This document shows, in pieces, positions 8,896 to 19,754 of a stretch of 64,000 bases of DNA. The position numbers were made by a program, and so were the translations under genes. The notes beneath the pieces were generated by a model that had not been told where the DNA came from, searched no databases, and was given only the letters and a program-made list of their open reading frames with translations. The DNA lies in contig NZ_LN889813.1 in NCBI RefSeq assembly GCF_900009145.1, forward strand, positions 700,972 to 764,971, read 5' to 3'. Position 1 is the first letter of the stretch. Every line of letters starts with the position of its first letter. Origin of the DNA: Planktothrix tepida PCC 9214. Lineage in GTDB: Bacteria > Cyanobacteriota > Cyanobacteriia > Cyanobacteriales > Microcoleaceae.

Positions 8896-9174
8896 TTACC
8901 AATATTTTTGTAAGAGTTGTTCTAGCTGTATGACCGACATCCGGGGTGAGGGGCGAGGGATACGCTGTTCTGTGCTATCCACATCACTGGATTTAAACAG
9001 CACAGGAATTTCATATTGATAGGTTTGAAACCAATCTTCTCGGGTCGTAATATCTCGAATTTCTAATTGAAATTCTCCTAACTTTTGGGAGGATGCTTGA
9101 ATTTTTTCTAATTTTTCTTGTAAGCCTTCGCACAAATGGCAGCCCGGTTTACTGTATAAAATCAGTGTGATCAT
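8896..9174 (-). CDS. Glutaredoxin-like (DUF836-type) thiol protein
   Basis: Small thioredoxin-fold protein of 92 residues. It opens with [15 protein letters not shown]: beta strand, then a CxxC redox motif at Cys12/Cys15. The second half has the cis-Pro region (YEIPVLF). Length and layout fit the glutaredoxin-like DUF836 family, probably a thiol-disulfide reductase of unknown partner. Its ATG (9174-9172) overlaps the TGA of the upstream giant signalling gene in an ATGA arrangement, indicating translational coupling and cotranscription. A redox link to the LOV/GGDEF/EAL protein is possible but unproven. Confidence 0.8.
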   Translation of the reverse strand: MITLILYSKPGCHLCEGLQEKLEKIQASSQKLGEFQLEIRDITTREDWFQTYQYEIPVLFKSSDVDSTEQRIPRPSPRMSVIQLEQLLQKYW

Positions 9175-12100
9175 ACGATACCTTTGACCTCTGCTAATAA
9201 GAGTTGTGTTGCCTGTTCAGCTTCTAAGGGTTTAGCGAACAGATAGCCTTGTCCAAAGGGACAGCCTAATTGATGTAAAATTTTTCGTTGTTCACGAGTT
9301 TCTATACCTTCAGCAACCACATCTAATTCTAAATTTTGAGCTAAAGAAATAATAGCCTTCACGATTTGTAAAGGTTGGCTGGTTTTTCCACTAAAGGGAC
9401 TCGTTTTTAGATCTAAACGATTAACAAATGAGCGGTCGATTTTTAAGCTATTTAACGGGAATTGATGTAAATAACTTAAGGAGGAATACCCTGTTCCGAA
9501 ATCATCAATGGATAAATGAATTTTGCGAGATTTTAATTGGGCTAGAATAATAAATGAGGTGGCTAAATTTTCCATAATCACACTTTCAGTAATTTCTAGC
9601 TTTAAATCACTGGGATTACAATCTGTTTCTGCTAGAATTTGATCGATTTGTTCTAAAAGGTTGGGTTGACAAAGCTGTTTACTCGATAAATTGACACTCA
9701 TTGTTAACGGATAAATGTTAGCCTCCAGATGATGTTTTTTGCCATGAGATTGAACTGTTAAAGCCGTATGAAAACCTGTTAATTTTTGAGCTAATTGTTC
9801 TTGCCAAACTCGCAGTTGATGACAAGCTTCGCGTAAAACCCAAGCTCCTAATGGAATAATTAATCCTGTTTCTTCTGCAACTGGAATAAACTCCGCAGGT
9901 GAGACTAAACCTCGTTTCGGATGAAACCAACGCACTAAAGCTTCAAATCCTGTAATTTTACCCGTAGATAAAGAAACAATCGGTTGATAATAAACTTTAA
10001 AACCCTTGAGATTTATGGGTTGAGTAGGGAAAGATTCTAATAAATGTTCTGTCGTTTGTAAGACCTTGGAATGAGGATTTTCTGAAGGCGTTAAGGATTC
10101 TGAACGTGGGGAAGTTCCGATTCGCATTCGCCCATAAATCGCCTGTCTTAAATCCGTTTCAAGCTGCAACATTGACATGGCTTGACTATGAATTGTTAAG
10201 TCAAATACTTCATATCGAGCTTTACCTTTTGCTTTTGCCCGATACATCGCAATATCTGCATCTCGTAAAAAATCTTCAGGATTATTATACAATAAACACT
10301 GATAAGATTCACTATCATTTTCCAATTGTTGATAATAACCTCGGCTGGGAACAATTCCAATACTTACAGTAGTAAAAATCTCATGTCCTTGGATATAAAA
10401 CGGCTGGGTTAATTCATCATGAATTCTCTCCGCCATTCTCGTCGCATCGCTAATACTTTGAATCTGATGAATCAAAATTGTGAATTCATCTCCCCCTAAA
10501 CGAGCAACGGTATCAACCGCGTTAACACAGTAGAGAAGGCGGTGGGCAATTTCAATTAAGAGTTGATCTCCAATCAAATGTCCTAAACTATCATTTACAA
10601 CTTTAAACCGATCTAAATCCAAAAATAAAACGGCAAACTGATAATTTGGTTCTTTTCGAGATCGTTTTAAGGCTTGGGCTAAACGTTCATTAAAAAAGCT
10701 ACGATTTGGAAGTTGAGTCAGGGCATCATGTAAAGCTTCATACATCAGTTGAGCTTCAAATCGTTTTCGTTCGGTAATATCCCGAATAATAATTTGAATC
10801 GCCAATTGACCTTGATAAGTTGCTGGAATTCCTACAATTTCGACATCAATCACTTCTCCGGTTAACCGAGTTAATTTTTGTTCTATTAAATCCAGAGGTT
10901 GCTGTCTGTTGATTGGGTCTTGAATTTGAGCCTGAATTAAATTCAAATAATCAGGAGGAAGAAAATCAAAAATAGAACGACCGATTAAATCTTGAGGACG
11001 ATTGGCTCCTAAAAGTTTGGCTCCAGCCATATTAATATAAACCAATTGTTCTCCATTATGAATGGCAATGGTTTCGGGAGACAATTCGACTAAACGGCGA
11101 TAGCGTTCTTCGCTTTCTCGCAAAGCTAACTCCGCTTTTGCTCGTTGTTGTTCGGTTTGGTTTGCGGCAATAAATCGACCAATACTTTGAGCCATTAATT
11201 CTAAAATTTCCAGTTCATGGGATTCATAAGTAATGGTTTTGGCTTCTAAACAAGCAAACCCCAATGTGCCATAAATTTTGCCATTAACCCATAAGGGTGT
11301 TCCTAAACAGGTTTCTAAATGAAATCTTTGATAGCTTTCAAGTTGATTGAACTGAGAATTTTGCCCCATCTGGGTATGAACTTGGGTCGCCTGGGTCTGA
11401 ATCACTTGCTTACAGTAACTTTCTTCTAAAGGGATGATACTACCCGGTTGAATTAAATCTAAATCTGAATGAACCGTATCGATAATAATCTGATTGTTTT
11501 CTATTCGGCTAATAAAACCCATAGACAGTTGAAAGATTTCACAACCTGCCTGAAGATAATCCCGAAAGAGTTCATTCAAATTTTGATGGTTATAGGTGGT
11601 AATCCGATGTAAATGTTTGAGATGGGAACTAAACTGAGCTAAAGCTTGGGATTTTGAAACTAAATCTTGTTCAGATTGTTTGCGTTTAGTTATGTCTGCT
11701 TGGATGCCAATAAAATGGGTCAAATGCCCTTTAGAACTATACACCGGAGCGATGGAAAGTTCATTCCAAAAAAACGTCCCATCTTTTCGATAATTCCGCA
11801 ATTCTACATGACATTCTGTTCCTTCTAAAATCCCTCGGCGAATGGCTTCAACTTCTGGCTTGTTGGGATCATTCCCTTGTAAAAATCGGCAATTTTTTCC
11901 TAAAACTTCTTCTCGGCTGTATCCGGTAATTTGCTCAAACCCAGAATTAACAAAAATAATTGGATTATCCGGTTGAGTCGCATCGGTAATCACAATTCCA
12001 TTACTACTACTATCAATCGCCCGTTCCATTAAATGTAACCGTTCTTCGGCCCGATGGCGTTCAATGGCCGCGGCTAACACATTGGCAATGGCTTCCAAAA

Positions 12101-13451
12101 AATGAACATCTTCTGGGGTAAACTGACGAGGGTTATGGCTATGGACACTTAAAACCCCCCAGGTCATGGATACTGGAAACTGTAATTGTTCTGGGCTGAC
12201 TGTTGAGTCTTGGCCCCAACGGGAAATCACCACACTCATCCCGCTAATAATTCGATGATTATGCAGCAGGGGACTGCCGGAAAATCGAGTTTCTACCCGC
12301 AAATCATCCACAATTACAGGTTCATTTTTGAATAAGGTATACCCCGCTTGAGAGGTGACATGGGCACTGACGCGGGCATTCCCCACCAGTCCCCGTTGCC
12401 AACCGACGCCCGCCCGCAACCAAAACGCATGGCCACCGGGCATGAGTTCCAAGAGTTTACAATATTCTAAATCCAGGGTTTTGACGACGGCAGAAACCAC
12501 TTCATTCATCAAGACACTCAGGTCGGACTGAATCAGAGCTTGTTGACCCAGGTAAGCAACGGTCGCCTGCTGACTAATCTTGGATTGTAAAGTGGCTAAG
12601 AGTTGATGTTCAATCGGAAGGGCTGGAATTTCTTCAAAGATTTCCTGAACGTTGATTAACAGGGTTGTTAACTGGCCAAATTCATTGCGGAGGGGTAAAA
12701 TGGTTGTCCGACACTGGCTTAATGTTCCATCTTGGCGTTGCCAGGGCAGGTCACGGGTACAGCCGGAACAGTTATAGCAATGATTTTGAGCGCAGAGGTC
12801 AGTAACCAGATGATGAAACAGGGGAAAATTTAAGGCTTCTAGGGTTTTACCCAAAACTTGAGATTTGTCATAACCAAACATCTGTGTGGCTGTGGTATTC
12901 CACTCAATAATCTGGTCTTCTGCATTAATTAAAATTACCCCGTCTTGCCAATGGTCAAAACTGGGGATGGGGCGTGACGGTAGGGGATGATGGGAGGGAT
13001 TCGGAATTAAATTCGAGTAGGTGGATACAATCAATGATTCCCCATTAAGCGTCAATAACCGCATGGAGATCATTGTCCAGTAAAGCACTCCATCCGCCCC
13101 CTTGACTTGTAGGGGTTGTTGTTGAATAGAATTTTTTTTTCGCAGTGTTTCCAGCAGGATTTCTCGATCCGTGAGATTAGCAAAGATGTCGGAATCAGTA
13201 AAATTTAAAGGTTCGCCGATCAGAAATCCAAAGGTGTTTTGAAAGCAAGAATTGTAATAATAAATTCGGCCATCAGTCATCCGACTGACTACCAAGGGAA
13301 CTTGCAATAATTCTGCAATAACTTGTATTAGGGCTTGGCTGTCTTGCAATGCAACCTCCACATCCGAATCCATGACCCATCTGCGATCAATGGATGCAAT
13401 GGGATAAAGTTGTTCTTGATCTCCCTGTGTCCCGTGTTTGTTGAGCATCAA
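9171..13451 (-). CDS. LOV-PAS-GAF-GGDEF-EAL hybrid cyclic-di-GMP signalling protein
   Basis: Soluble multidomain protein of 1426 residues. Order, approximate: PAS (45-150), PAS (165-275), GAF (315-470), a third PAS of LOV type (475-600), GAF (620-780), PAS (800-920), GGDEF (935-1110) and EAL (1150-1420). The LOV domain contains GKNCRFLQG, with the cysteine near 522 that forms the flavin adduct in blue-light receptors. Diguanylate cyclase motif ARLGGDEF is intact (about 987). The phosphodiesterase motif GFEALVRW (about 1172), [22 protein letters not shown] and VVAEGIET are also intact, so both activities are possible. No membrane segment is seen. The gene is first in a two-gene unit with the glutaredoxin-like gene. 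Two Met codons start it (13451 or 13448). Confidence 0.92.
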   Translation of the reverse strand: MMLNKHGTQGDQEQLYPIASIDRRWVMDSDVEVALQDSQALIQVIAELLQVPLVVSRMTDGRIYYYNSCFQNTFGFLIGEPLNFTDSDIFANLTDREILLETLRKKNSIQQQPLQVKGADGVLYWTMISMRLLTLNGESLIVSTYSNLIPNPSHHPLPSRPIPSFDHWQDGVILINAEDQIIEWNTTATQMFGYDKSQVLGKTLEALNFPLFHHLVTDLCAQNHCYNCSGCTRDLPWQRQDGTLSQCRTTILPLRNEFGQLTTLLINVQEIFEEIPALPIEHQLLATLQSKISQQATVAYLGQQALIQSDLSVLMNEVVSAVVKTLDLEYCKLLELMPGGHAFWLRAGVGWQRGLVGNARVSAHVTSQAGYTLFKNEPVIVDDLRVETRFSGSPLLHNHRIISGMSVVISRWGQDSTVSPEQLQFPVSMTWGVLSVHSHNPRQFTPEDVHFLEAIANVLAAAIERHRAEERLHLMERAIDSSSNGIVITDATQPDNPIIFVNSGFEQITGYSREEVLGKNCRFLQGNDPNKPEVEAIRRGILEGTECHVELRNYRKDGTFFWNELSIAPVYSSKGHLTHFIGIQADITKRKQSEQDLVSKSQALAQFSSHLKHLHRITTYNHQNLNELFRDYLQAGCEIFQLSMGFISRIENNQIIIDTVHSDLDLIQPGSIIPLEESYCKQVIQTQATQVHTQMGQNSQFNQLESYQRFHLETCLGTPLWVNGKIYGTLGFACLEAKTITYESHELEILELMAQSIGRFIAANQTEQQRAKAELALRESEERYRRLVELSPETIAIHNGEQLVYINMAGAKLLGANRPQDLIGRSIFDFLPPDYLNLIQAQIQDPINRQQPLDLIEQKLTRLTGEVIDVEIVGIPATYQGQLAIQIIIRDITERKRFEAQLMYEALHDALTQLPNRSFFNERLAQALKRSRKEPNYQFAVLFLDLDRFKVVNDSLGHLIGDQLLIEIAHRLLYCVNAVDTVARLGGDEFTILIHQIQSISDATRMAERIHDELTQPFYIQGHEIFTTVSIGIVPSRGYYQQLENDSESYQCLLYNNPEDFLRDADIAMYRAKAKGKARYEVFDLTIHSQAMSMLQLETDLRQAIYGRMRIGTSPRSESLTPSENPHSKVLQTTEHLLESFPTQPINLKGFKVYYQPIVSLSTGKITGFEALVRWFHPKRGLVSPAEFIPVAEETGLIIPLGAWVLREACHQLRVWQEQLAQKLTGFHTALTVQSHGKKHHLEANIYPLTMSVNLSSKQLCQPNLLEQIDQILAETDCNPSDLKLEITESVIMENLATSFIILAQLKSRKIHLSIDDFGTGYSSLSYLHQFPLNSLKIDRSFVNRLDLKTSPFSGKTSQPLQIVKAIISLAQNLELDVVAEGIETREQRKILHQLGCPFGQGYLFAKPLEAEQATQLLLAEVKGIV

Positions 13452-14029
13452 CTAGGTTCCAGCATTTTTGGTTCGATTACTCGTGGTTATCGCTCACTGG
13501 CAGAGTATTCGATGCACCAAGGGTTTTTATCTGCTCCTCCCTATATATTCTACGATTATCATCATTAAATTTTGACTTTTTTAACGAAAATTAAAAAAAA
13601 GTTAACGGACATCTAGGCTTTGATTTAACAGCAGTGTCACTACAAGAGCCAAATTGCTTGCTCAATTAATGCCCTTGTCCCTGATAATTCTTTCTAAAGA
13701 TAAAAATCTTAGGGTGAAAATCGAGGTGTTTCGTTACTTTTGTGTTACAATCAAGATCATACTTAAATCTTAGAAGGATTGCATCTCTCTACAGAAGGAT
13801 CAAGCTGCTGGGAAGATTTTCTCTACATTAAGACAAATCAATTTAGACGATCTCATGTAGCTCTTTTTTCAAATCTGATTAAACCATGGCAATTGTGATC
13901 ACCACAGAGAAGAGGAAATAAAGAACAGAATATCCAAAACATTTGAAGTTATTAAATATTAAGGGAATAGGGATAAAGTGATTATTTTCGAGTTAAATTC
14001 CCTACACCCTTTTTTGTTGGTGTCTGCTG
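13452..14029. other. Spacer between cphA and the LOV/GGDEF/EAL gene
   Basis: A 578-base AT-rich spacer, downstream of cphA and upstream of the giant signalling gene on the minus strand. The only open frames overlap the reverse side of the signalling gene's start and have no family resemblance. I see no repeat array, tRNA or clear terminator. It most likely holds the promoter of the signalling gene. Confidence 0.4.
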
Positions 14030-16618
14030 TTATTGAAGTAACGCCAGGACTCGTTTAACGCTTTCGGGGAAAATCACAACCAAGCTACCTGGAGAAGCTT
14101 CCTTGAAGGCTGTTTCCAGGGCTGCTGTTTCTTGGAGAATAATCTCACAGTCAAAATCAGGATTTTCTTTCTTAACCCCAATCTGAATATATTTAGCCAC
14201 GTCTCCCCGTGGACATCCGCGATTATCCTCATCTTCTTTAATAATAATGCGCTCGAACATTTGCGCCGCTAATCGTCCTAATTCGATAAAATCTTCTTGA
14301 CGGCGATCACCCGGTGCACCAACAACCCCAATCCGTTTACCATCAGGCCAATTGCGAACAAACTCCAAAATCGCCTGGAAACTAGCTCGATTGTGGGCAT
14401 AATCCAATAAAATATGGAAGGACTGATAAGGAATTAAATTCATCCGTCCGGGGGTTTGTTCCACCGACATCTCAAACGTCCGCAACCCCTGACTAATCTC
14501 GGCAATGGTCACTCCCTGGAGATAGGCCGCTAAACTAGCCGCGAGGGCATTGGCAATCATAAAAGGGGCTAACCCGCGTAACGTTAGGGGAACATTAGCC
14601 ATTTGTTCAACGCGGATCATTTGTTCTCCTTTTAAAAAGGATAAATAACCGGATTCATAAATCGCAGCAACGCCTCCTTGGGCAACGTGTTCATTCACAA
14701 TCGGGTTATCAGCTTGCAAGGAAAAATAAGCAACTTTCGCTTTTACCTGTGATGCCATCGCGGCGACTAACGGGTCATCGGCATTTAACACAGCATACTT
14801 GTGAGCTACTTTTGCCACAACACTTTTCACGTCTGCCATTTCTTCAACGGTGTTAATATCCTGTAACCCTAAATGGTCTTCAGACACATTCAACACCACC
14901 CCCACATCACAACGATTAAACCCTAATCCAGACCGGAGAATTCCCCCCCGTGCGGCTTCTAATACCGCAATTTCAACCGTCGGATCATTTAAAATTAAAG
15001 CGGCACTAGCAGGCCCGGTATTGTCTCCCGCTTCGGCTAGAAAATCTCCAATATAAGTCCCGTCGGTGGTGGTATACCCCACAACTTTTTGAGTTTGTTT
15101 GAAAATATGGGCCGTTAAACGAGTGGTGGTGGTTTTACCGTTGGTTCCGGTAATGGCGGTAATCGGAATCTGGGCGGAGGTTCCGGGGGGAAACAGCATA
15201 TCCACAATGGGGGCGGCGACGTTGCGGGGCTTGCCTTCATTGGGTTGAATGTGCATCCGTAACCCTGGTGCGGCGTTAACTTCCACAATCACTCCATCCA
15301 CTTCCCGCAACGGCCGACTAATATCGGGGGCGGTAATATCAATCCCAGCAATATCTAAACCGATAATTTGAGCCGCCCGTTCTGCAATCCAAATATTTTC
15401 CGGGTGGATTTCATCGGTACGGTCAATGGCAATACCCCCGGTACTTAAATTTGCGGTTGCTTTAAGATAGCAAATCTGTCCCGATTTAGGAATACTTTCT
15501 AAGCGATAACCTTGTTGATCTAAAATATCAATACTTTGGCGATCTATTTCAATACGAGTTAACATATTTTCGTGACCCATTCCGCGACGAGGATCACGGT
15601 TGGTGTCTTCGACTAATTCGACTAAGGTGGAACGACCATTTCCAATCACATGAGCCGGAACTCGTTGAGCCACTGCCACAACTTTTCCTTGGACAACTAA
15701 GACGCGATAATCATTACCTTTATAGTAACGTTCAACAATCACACTGCCGATTTTAGATTCATTTTTTGCCATTTGATAGGCATTTTCAGCTTCATGCCAA
15801 GTTTGAATATCCAGAGTAATACCACGACCATGATTTCCATCGAGAGGTTTTAAAACAATGGGAAATCCTCCAATTTCATCAATAGCATTTTCTAAATCAT
15901 CTAAGCTATTAATTACCGTGCCTTTGGGAACGGGTAAACGGGCTGCGTCTAAGAGGGTTTTTGTGCCTTCTTTATCGCAAGCAAATTCAATGGCTAAAAT
16001 ATTACTGCCATCGGTTTGTGACGCTTGAATTCGTCGTTGATGTTTACCATAACCCAGTTGAATCACATGGCGGGCGGGTAATTCTCTCCAAGGAATTCCA
16101 CGAGATTCCGCTTCTCGGACAATAGCCTCCGTTGTTGGGCCGAGTTGAGCGTCTAGGAAAATTTCTTGTAAGTCTTGTAAATCGTGTTGCAGTTCTGTTT
16201 TTCGATAATATCCATCATCAATTAAACGATGACATAACCTCACGGCGGCTCTGGCTGCATAGCGTCCCGCTTCAGCGATTTTATATTGAAAAATAACACG
16301 GTAGACTTCGGTTTGAGCACTGGGACGAGTACAACCAAATTCCACAGGCATTCCCGCTAAGGTTTGCAATTCTAAAGCAACTTGTAGAACGATATCACTC
16401 ATCAAGATTCCGGTTTTTACATTTGTCATGAAATCTTGATATTTGGATTGGTTGAAATGGGGGAAGATTTCCAGCAGTCCTTCGTAGAAGTCTGGAATTT
16501 CATGGGTGTAGCGATTATCCTTTTCTAAATCGAGGTGAATAATAATCAGGTGATGGTGATCAATACTCCAATAGTTCGGCCCGCATAAGGTCTGGGTTTT
16601 TAGAATTTTCATACTCAT
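14030..16618 (-). CDS. cphA: Cyanophycin synthetase CphA with altered N domain
   Basis: Makes multi-L-arginyl-poly-L-aspartate, the cyanobacterial nitrogen reserve, using ATP. 862 residues: N domain (1-165), ATP-grasp domain for Asp addition (about 210-470, with KPLDGNHGRGIT) and Mur-ligase domain for Arg addition (P-loop ITGTNGKTTTTRL near 493, then DYAHNRASF and GAPGDRR). The start ILKTQTLCGPNYWSI matches CphA. Usual CphA proteins carry H(V/I)VEH before ALELQ in the N domain; here it reads DIVLQ (75-79), losing both His and the Glu of HxxEH. The catalytic ligase motifs look intact. It is slightly shorter than typical at the C-terminus. No cyanophycinase gene is adjacent, unlike many cphBA operons. 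Confidence 0.93.
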   Translation of the reverse strand: MSMKILKTQTLCGPNYWSIDHHHLIIIHLDLEKDNRYTHEIPDFYEGLLEIFPHFNQSKYQDFMTNVKTGILMSDIVLQVALELQTLAGMPVEFGCTRPSAQTEVYRVIFQYKIAEAGRYAARAAVRLCHRLIDDGYYRKTELQHDLQDLQEIFLDAQLGPTTEAIVREAESRGIPWRELPARHVIQLGYGKHQRRIQASQTDGSNILAIEFACDKEGTKTLLDAARLPVPKGTVINSLDDLENAIDEIGGFPIVLKPLDGNHGRGITLDIQTWHEAENAYQMAKNESKIGSVIVERYYKGNDYRVLVVQGKVVAVAQRVPAHVIGNGRSTLVELVEDTNRDPRRGMGHENMLTRIEIDRQSIDILDQQGYRLESIPKSGQICYLKATANLSTGGIAIDRTDEIHPENIWIAERAAQIIGLDIAGIDITAPDISRPLREVDGVIVEVNAAPGLRMHIQPNEGKPRNVAAPIVDMLFPPGTSAQIPITAITGTNGKTTTTRLTAHIFKQTQKVVGYTTTDGTYIGDFLAEAGDNTGPASAALILNDPTVEIAVLEAARGGILRSGLGFNRCDVGVVLNVSEDHLGLQDINTVEEMADVKSVVAKVAHKYAVLNADDPLVAAMASQVKAKVAYFSLQADNPIVNEHVAQGGVAAIYESGYLSFLKGEQMIRVEQMANVPLTLRGLAPFMIANALAASLAAYLQGVTIAEISQGLRTFEMSVEQTPGRMNLIPYQSFHILLDYAHNRASFQAILEFVRNWPDGKRIGVVGAPGDRRQEDFIELGRLAAQMFERIIIKEDEDNRGCPRGDVAKYIQIGVKKENPDFDCEIILQETAALETAFKEASPGSLVVIFPESVKRVLALLQ

Positions 16619-17235
16619 TGCCTCCTAAACTTTAGAATTTAGTGATTTGTGTTCCTCTTCATGGGGGAATCTTCAGCAACTCCAATTCACGGTTTCAGCT
16701 TAGGGTAAATTATCCCACAATTTCAGAAGCTGGGCGTAGTAAATCCCTAGAAATTGGGTAATTTTTTCCAAAATTTAAGGAAAATATTAGATTCTGTAGC
16801 TAAAGCCTATCGGATTATTTTTTTACGGATATTTGAAAAAATAATACAAATATAATTAGCTTGATTAATTAAACATTGAATCCTAGCTTGAATTGCCGGG
16901 AATGCCCTTAATTTTAACCTTTCTTCTTCGGCAATAGTATAAGCAAATCAACGAATATTGACAAGGGTTTAGCGATCGCCTACAAGAAAATGATGGATTT
17001 CTAAATGATTTTCCCGGAAAGGAGAACTTAAACATCAGGCATCTCTCAAAGGGAAGTTGACAAATTTAAAATTGTGTGGTATGTGTATTTAAACTGAGCA
17101 GATATTCTAAAATTTGCATAAAGTTTCTCTGAGATAGAGATCAGATTCGCCACAACGAATGATATAAAAATATCAATAATATAGCTGTATCATCAATAAA
17201 TCGAGGTTAACGATTTACAGGGAGAGGAGCGATTA
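16619..17235. other. Divergent promoter region, cphA / PilP-like gene
   Basis: A 617-base, AT-rich region between the divergent starts of cphA and the gene at 17236. It contains one HIP1-like site near 16974 and no ORF that I can support. GGGAGAGGAG at 17220-17229 is the probable ribosome binding site of the plus-strand gene. Both promoters should lie here, but I cannot place them confidently. Confidence 0.45.
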
Positions 17236-18408
17236 ATGGCTCAAGAAACGATGAGTAAAACCCGATTGGAATTCTCCGAAGTGCCAATCGCCAAAGAACC
17301 GATCTCGGTAGAAGCTTATGCCGATGAACTCATGGACGACATTTTTTCCGATGTCGAACGTGTGATGCAGGGAGAATCCCGGCTACCCAAGGAACCCGCA
17401 CCACCGGAATTTGTTTCTCTAAAATCAATTAAAGTTCCTCAGATTATTCTGCCTCCAATGCCCCGGCAGGAGGAAGAAGACGCTGAAAAATTACGCGATG
17501 CCAGTGCTGAAAAATCCTCTCCATCCCTGGATCGGATTTTGCTAATCGCCGCGTTTTCATCATTATTGATTACCTTATTATTATGGTTAGCAACCCGGGG
17601 CGGTTTAGGGCGTTTATTTGCCCCCGAACCTGTCGCTATAGCCCCGGAACCTGTTTTAGATACCAAAACCAAAGCGGATATTCAATTTTCCAATTATATT
17701 GAGCGATCGCTCACCAATATTGAACAACAGAATCAACAAACTCCGTTAGGGTTGCCCCTGTTACCTCCTCCGGTTCCTAACACAGCGTTACCGACTCTTC
17801 CGGTTCCTGGGACTCCTCCCGTTGCTCAGACGGCTCCTGTGATGGATACTAATAACCTCGTCGCCGCGATTAACCGTGTGGCGGGGGCTATTCAAGATGC
17901 GTCGAATCAAACGGCCTCTCTGTCTCAACAGGTGATGAATACTTTGGCCAAGGGACAACAACCTGCGCCGCCTGTCTCAACTGCGGTTCCCGGTGGCCGG
18001 AATTCGGGTTCTGTCTCCGCACCTGCGCCTAAAACAACCACCCCAGCCCCCAAACCGGAAGCTCAAGCCAAACCTGCTCCAGCGTTGGAAGTGGTTACCC
18101 CTACACCCCAAACTCAACAACCTGTACCCGAAAGTAGTCCTGTACCTCCTCCGGCGGTGACTCAAACCCCCACAGAACAGCCTACAGCCGTTAACCCAGC
18201 ACCCGCAATAACCCATACTTTAGTAGGGATTTTGGAATTGGGTGATCGTTCGGCGGCTTTGTTTGAAATTAATGGTGTCGCTCGTCGCATCTATGTGGGT
18301 GAAACCGTTGGGGCGAGTGGTTGGTCATTAGTTGAAGTTGCCAACCAAGAAGCCGTCATTCGTCGTAATGGGGAAGTTCGTACTATTTTTGTCGGACAAC
18401 AGTTCTAA
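17236..18408 (+). CDS. Single-pass membrane protein with Pro-rich linker and PilP/GspC-like C-terminus
   Basis: Protein of 390 residues. The first 95 residues are acidic and probably cytoplasmic. A single hydrophobic helix (ILLIAAFSSLLITLLLWLA, about 100-119) precedes a long Pro/Ala/Gln/Thr-rich linker (150-320). The last 65 residues (HTLVGILELGDRSAALFEIN ... RIYVGETVG ... VIRRNGEVRTIFVG) match the small beta domain of GspC and PilP, inner-membrane parts of type II secretion and type IV pilus machines. A pilus or envelope alignment role is inferred. No pil genes lie nearby. The reading frame is long and codon use resembles its neighbours. Confidence 0.65.
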   Translation: MAQETMSKTRLEFSEVPIAKEPISVEAYADELMDDIFSDVERVMQGESRLPKEPAPPEFVSLKSIKVPQIILPPMPRQEEEDAEKLRDASAEKSSPSLDRILLIAAFSSLLITLLLWLATRGGLGRLFAPEPVAIAPEPVLDTKTKADIQFSNYIERSLTNIEQQNQQTPLGLPLLPPPVPNTALPTLPVPGTPPVAQTAPVMDTNNLVAAINRVAGAIQDASNQTASLSQQVMNTLAKGQQPAPPVSTAVPGGRNSGSVSAPAPKTTTPAPKPEAQAKPAPALEVVTPTPQTQQPVPESSPVPPPAVTQTPTEQPTAVNPAPAITHTLVGILELGDRSAALFEINGVARRIYVGETVGASGWSLVEVANQEAVIRRNGEVRTIFVGQQF

Positions 18409-18431
18409 AACGTCGCTGTAGATCAGTCAAA

Positions 18432-18464
18432 GTCCCCCTGTTTTAGGGGGATTTAGGGGGATCT
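18432..18464. repeat. Dispersed palindromic repeat, TCCCCC / GGGGGA type
   Basis: AGTCCCCCTGTTTTAGGGGG followed by ATTTAGGGGGATCT. A near-identical copy is at 41412-41444 with an inverted relative at 41364-41390. It can fold as a short CCCCCT/AGGGGG hairpin and lies after a stop codon here and after rpsF, so it may act as a terminator. Confidence 0.7.
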
Positions 18465-18537
18465 AATCTAGGCAGATTGCTCAATTTTTATGAACAGTTA
18501 GTTATTTCCCCTGTCCCCTTAGATTTAAGTTTTAATT

Positions 18538-19131
18538 ATGGGTTTATTTGAAGATTTTAGTCAATTTTTAGAGACTCGTTTAGAGGAGTTTCTTAAAGAT
18601 AATCCTAATTTAGCATTACAAGCGTTAGAAGAACAATTACGGGAACAAGAAGAGGATACATTACGGTTAATTGCTGAGTTGAACCGTGAAGAAAAAAAGC
18701 TGCAAGCAGAAATTTTAGAAATTGCTCAAGATATTCAAAAATGGCATGAACGGGTAAAAAAAGCACAAGCCGCCAATCGCTTAGATTTAGTGACAGCAGC
18801 ACAAGAACGAGAAGCTGCATTGCTGCGTCAGGGAAATCAACGTTGGGGACAAATGCAAGGCGTGAAAGAACGGATTCAAAAATCCAAAGAACTCTATTAT
18901 CAAGTGCAACAACGCCACAAAGAAGTTAAAGTCAAAGCCGCAGAAATGGAAGCCAACCGTGTGAAATCCCAGGCTCAACAAAAAGCTCAAAATCCTTGGG
19001 AAACTCAAGGGTGGAATCAAAGTACATCCTATAGCAGTTCCAGTTCCTCTGGTGATTCTTTAGAATCGAAATTTAGACAATGGGAAATGGATGATGAATT
19101 AGACCAGTTAAAACGAAATATGAAACGTTAA
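18538..19131 (+). CDS. Cyanobacterial coiled-coil protein (TIGR04376-like)
   Basis: Protein of 197 residues, very rich in Glu, Gln, Lys and Arg. It opens MGLFEDFSQFLETRLEEFLK and continues as a nearly uninterrupted coiled coil to about residue 145 (QALEEQLREQEEDTLRLIAE ... EAALLRQGNQRWGQM), then a Ser/Gln-rich stretch and a conserved end LESKFRQWEMDDELDQLKR. The layout resembles the cyanobacteria-restricted family TIGR04376 and is reminiscent of PspA/Vipp-type coils, though homology to those is not shown. No enzymatic motif is seen. Function unknown. Confidence 0.7.
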   Translation: MGLFEDFSQFLETRLEEFLKDNPNLALQALEEQLREQEEDTLRLIAELNREEKKLQAEILEIAQDIQKWHERVKKAQAANRLDLVTAAQEREAALLRQGNQRWGQMQGVKERIQKSKELYYQVQQRHKEVKVKAAEMEANRVKSQAQQKAQNPWETQGWNQSTSYSSSSSSGDSLESKFRQWEMDDELDQLKRNMKR

Positions 19132-19135
19132 AATT

Positions 19136-19723
19136 TTATTCCTCTAATTGTTCAAAATTCACTTGTTCATAAAGATCAGTTAAATTCATTTGAAACTCAA
19201 CGGTACTTAAGGTTAAAATAGAATCAGCCGACTCATAAAAGTTGAGTTGCCATCTTCCCGTTTCTGTTTTAATAAATTGTTCAACCGAATATTGATATTG
19301 ATCAATTAAAATATATTCTTGAAATTCAGGAATAGACCGATAGAACTTAAATTTATCTCCCCGATCATAATTTTCCGTTGATTTTGATAAAACTTCCACA
19401 ATGACTAAGGGATTGAAAACTGTATCTGTGCGATTTTCATGATAGCTTACATCTCCCCGAATCACCATTAAATCAGGATAGGTATATAACCGATAATCAG
19501 GAATCCATAGGCGAACATCGCTAGTAAATACCCGATAATTTTGTTTTCTTAAAGCAAAATATAAATGAGCGCAAAGATTAACTAAAATTTGATTATGATT
19601 GGTTGTTCCTCCGGTCATGGGAATAATTTCTCCATCTCGATACTCATGTTTAAATTCTGCGGTTTCTTCTAGTTTGAGATAATCCTCTGGAGAATAGAGG
19701 AGAGGTTTAGTTTGCACAACCAT
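19136..19723 (-). CDS. Uma2 family (DUF820) restriction-endonuclease-fold protein
   Basis: Protein of 195 residues of the Uma2/DUF820 family, which is hugely expanded in cyanobacteria and has a PD-(D/E)XK nuclease fold. Visible family motifs: SPEDYLKLEE near the start, HEYRDGEIIPMTG, then TSDVRLWIP, YTYPDLMVI (the core Asp) and FNPLVIVEVLSKSTENYDRG (the E-x-hydrophobic motif), followed by KFKFYRSIPEFQEYILID. These are proposed to be mobile or toxin-like nucleases, but the actual role is unproven. It stops 5 bases from the convergent coiled-coil gene. Confidence 0.9.
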   Translation of the reverse strand: MVVQTKPLLYSPEDYLKLEETAEFKHEYRDGEIIPMTGGTTNHNQILVNLCAHLYFALRKQNYRVFTSDVRLWIPDYRLYTYPDLMVIRGDVSYHENRTDTVFNPLVIVEVLSKSTENYDRGDKFKFYRSIPEFQEYILIDQYQYSVEQFIKTETGRWQLNFYESADSILTLSTVEFQMNLTDLYEQVNFEQLEE

Positions 19724-19754
19724 ACAATTTTCCTAATAATATAATATCCTTCTA

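Noticed and set aside
10106-10372. Plus-strand frame inside the LOV/GGDEF/EAL gene
   Set aside because: Shadow of the coding strand without ribosome binding site or family features.
17977-18216. Arg/Gly-rich frame opposite the PilP-like gene
   Set aside because: A mirror of the Pro-rich linker; composition is that of reversed Pro/Thr codons.
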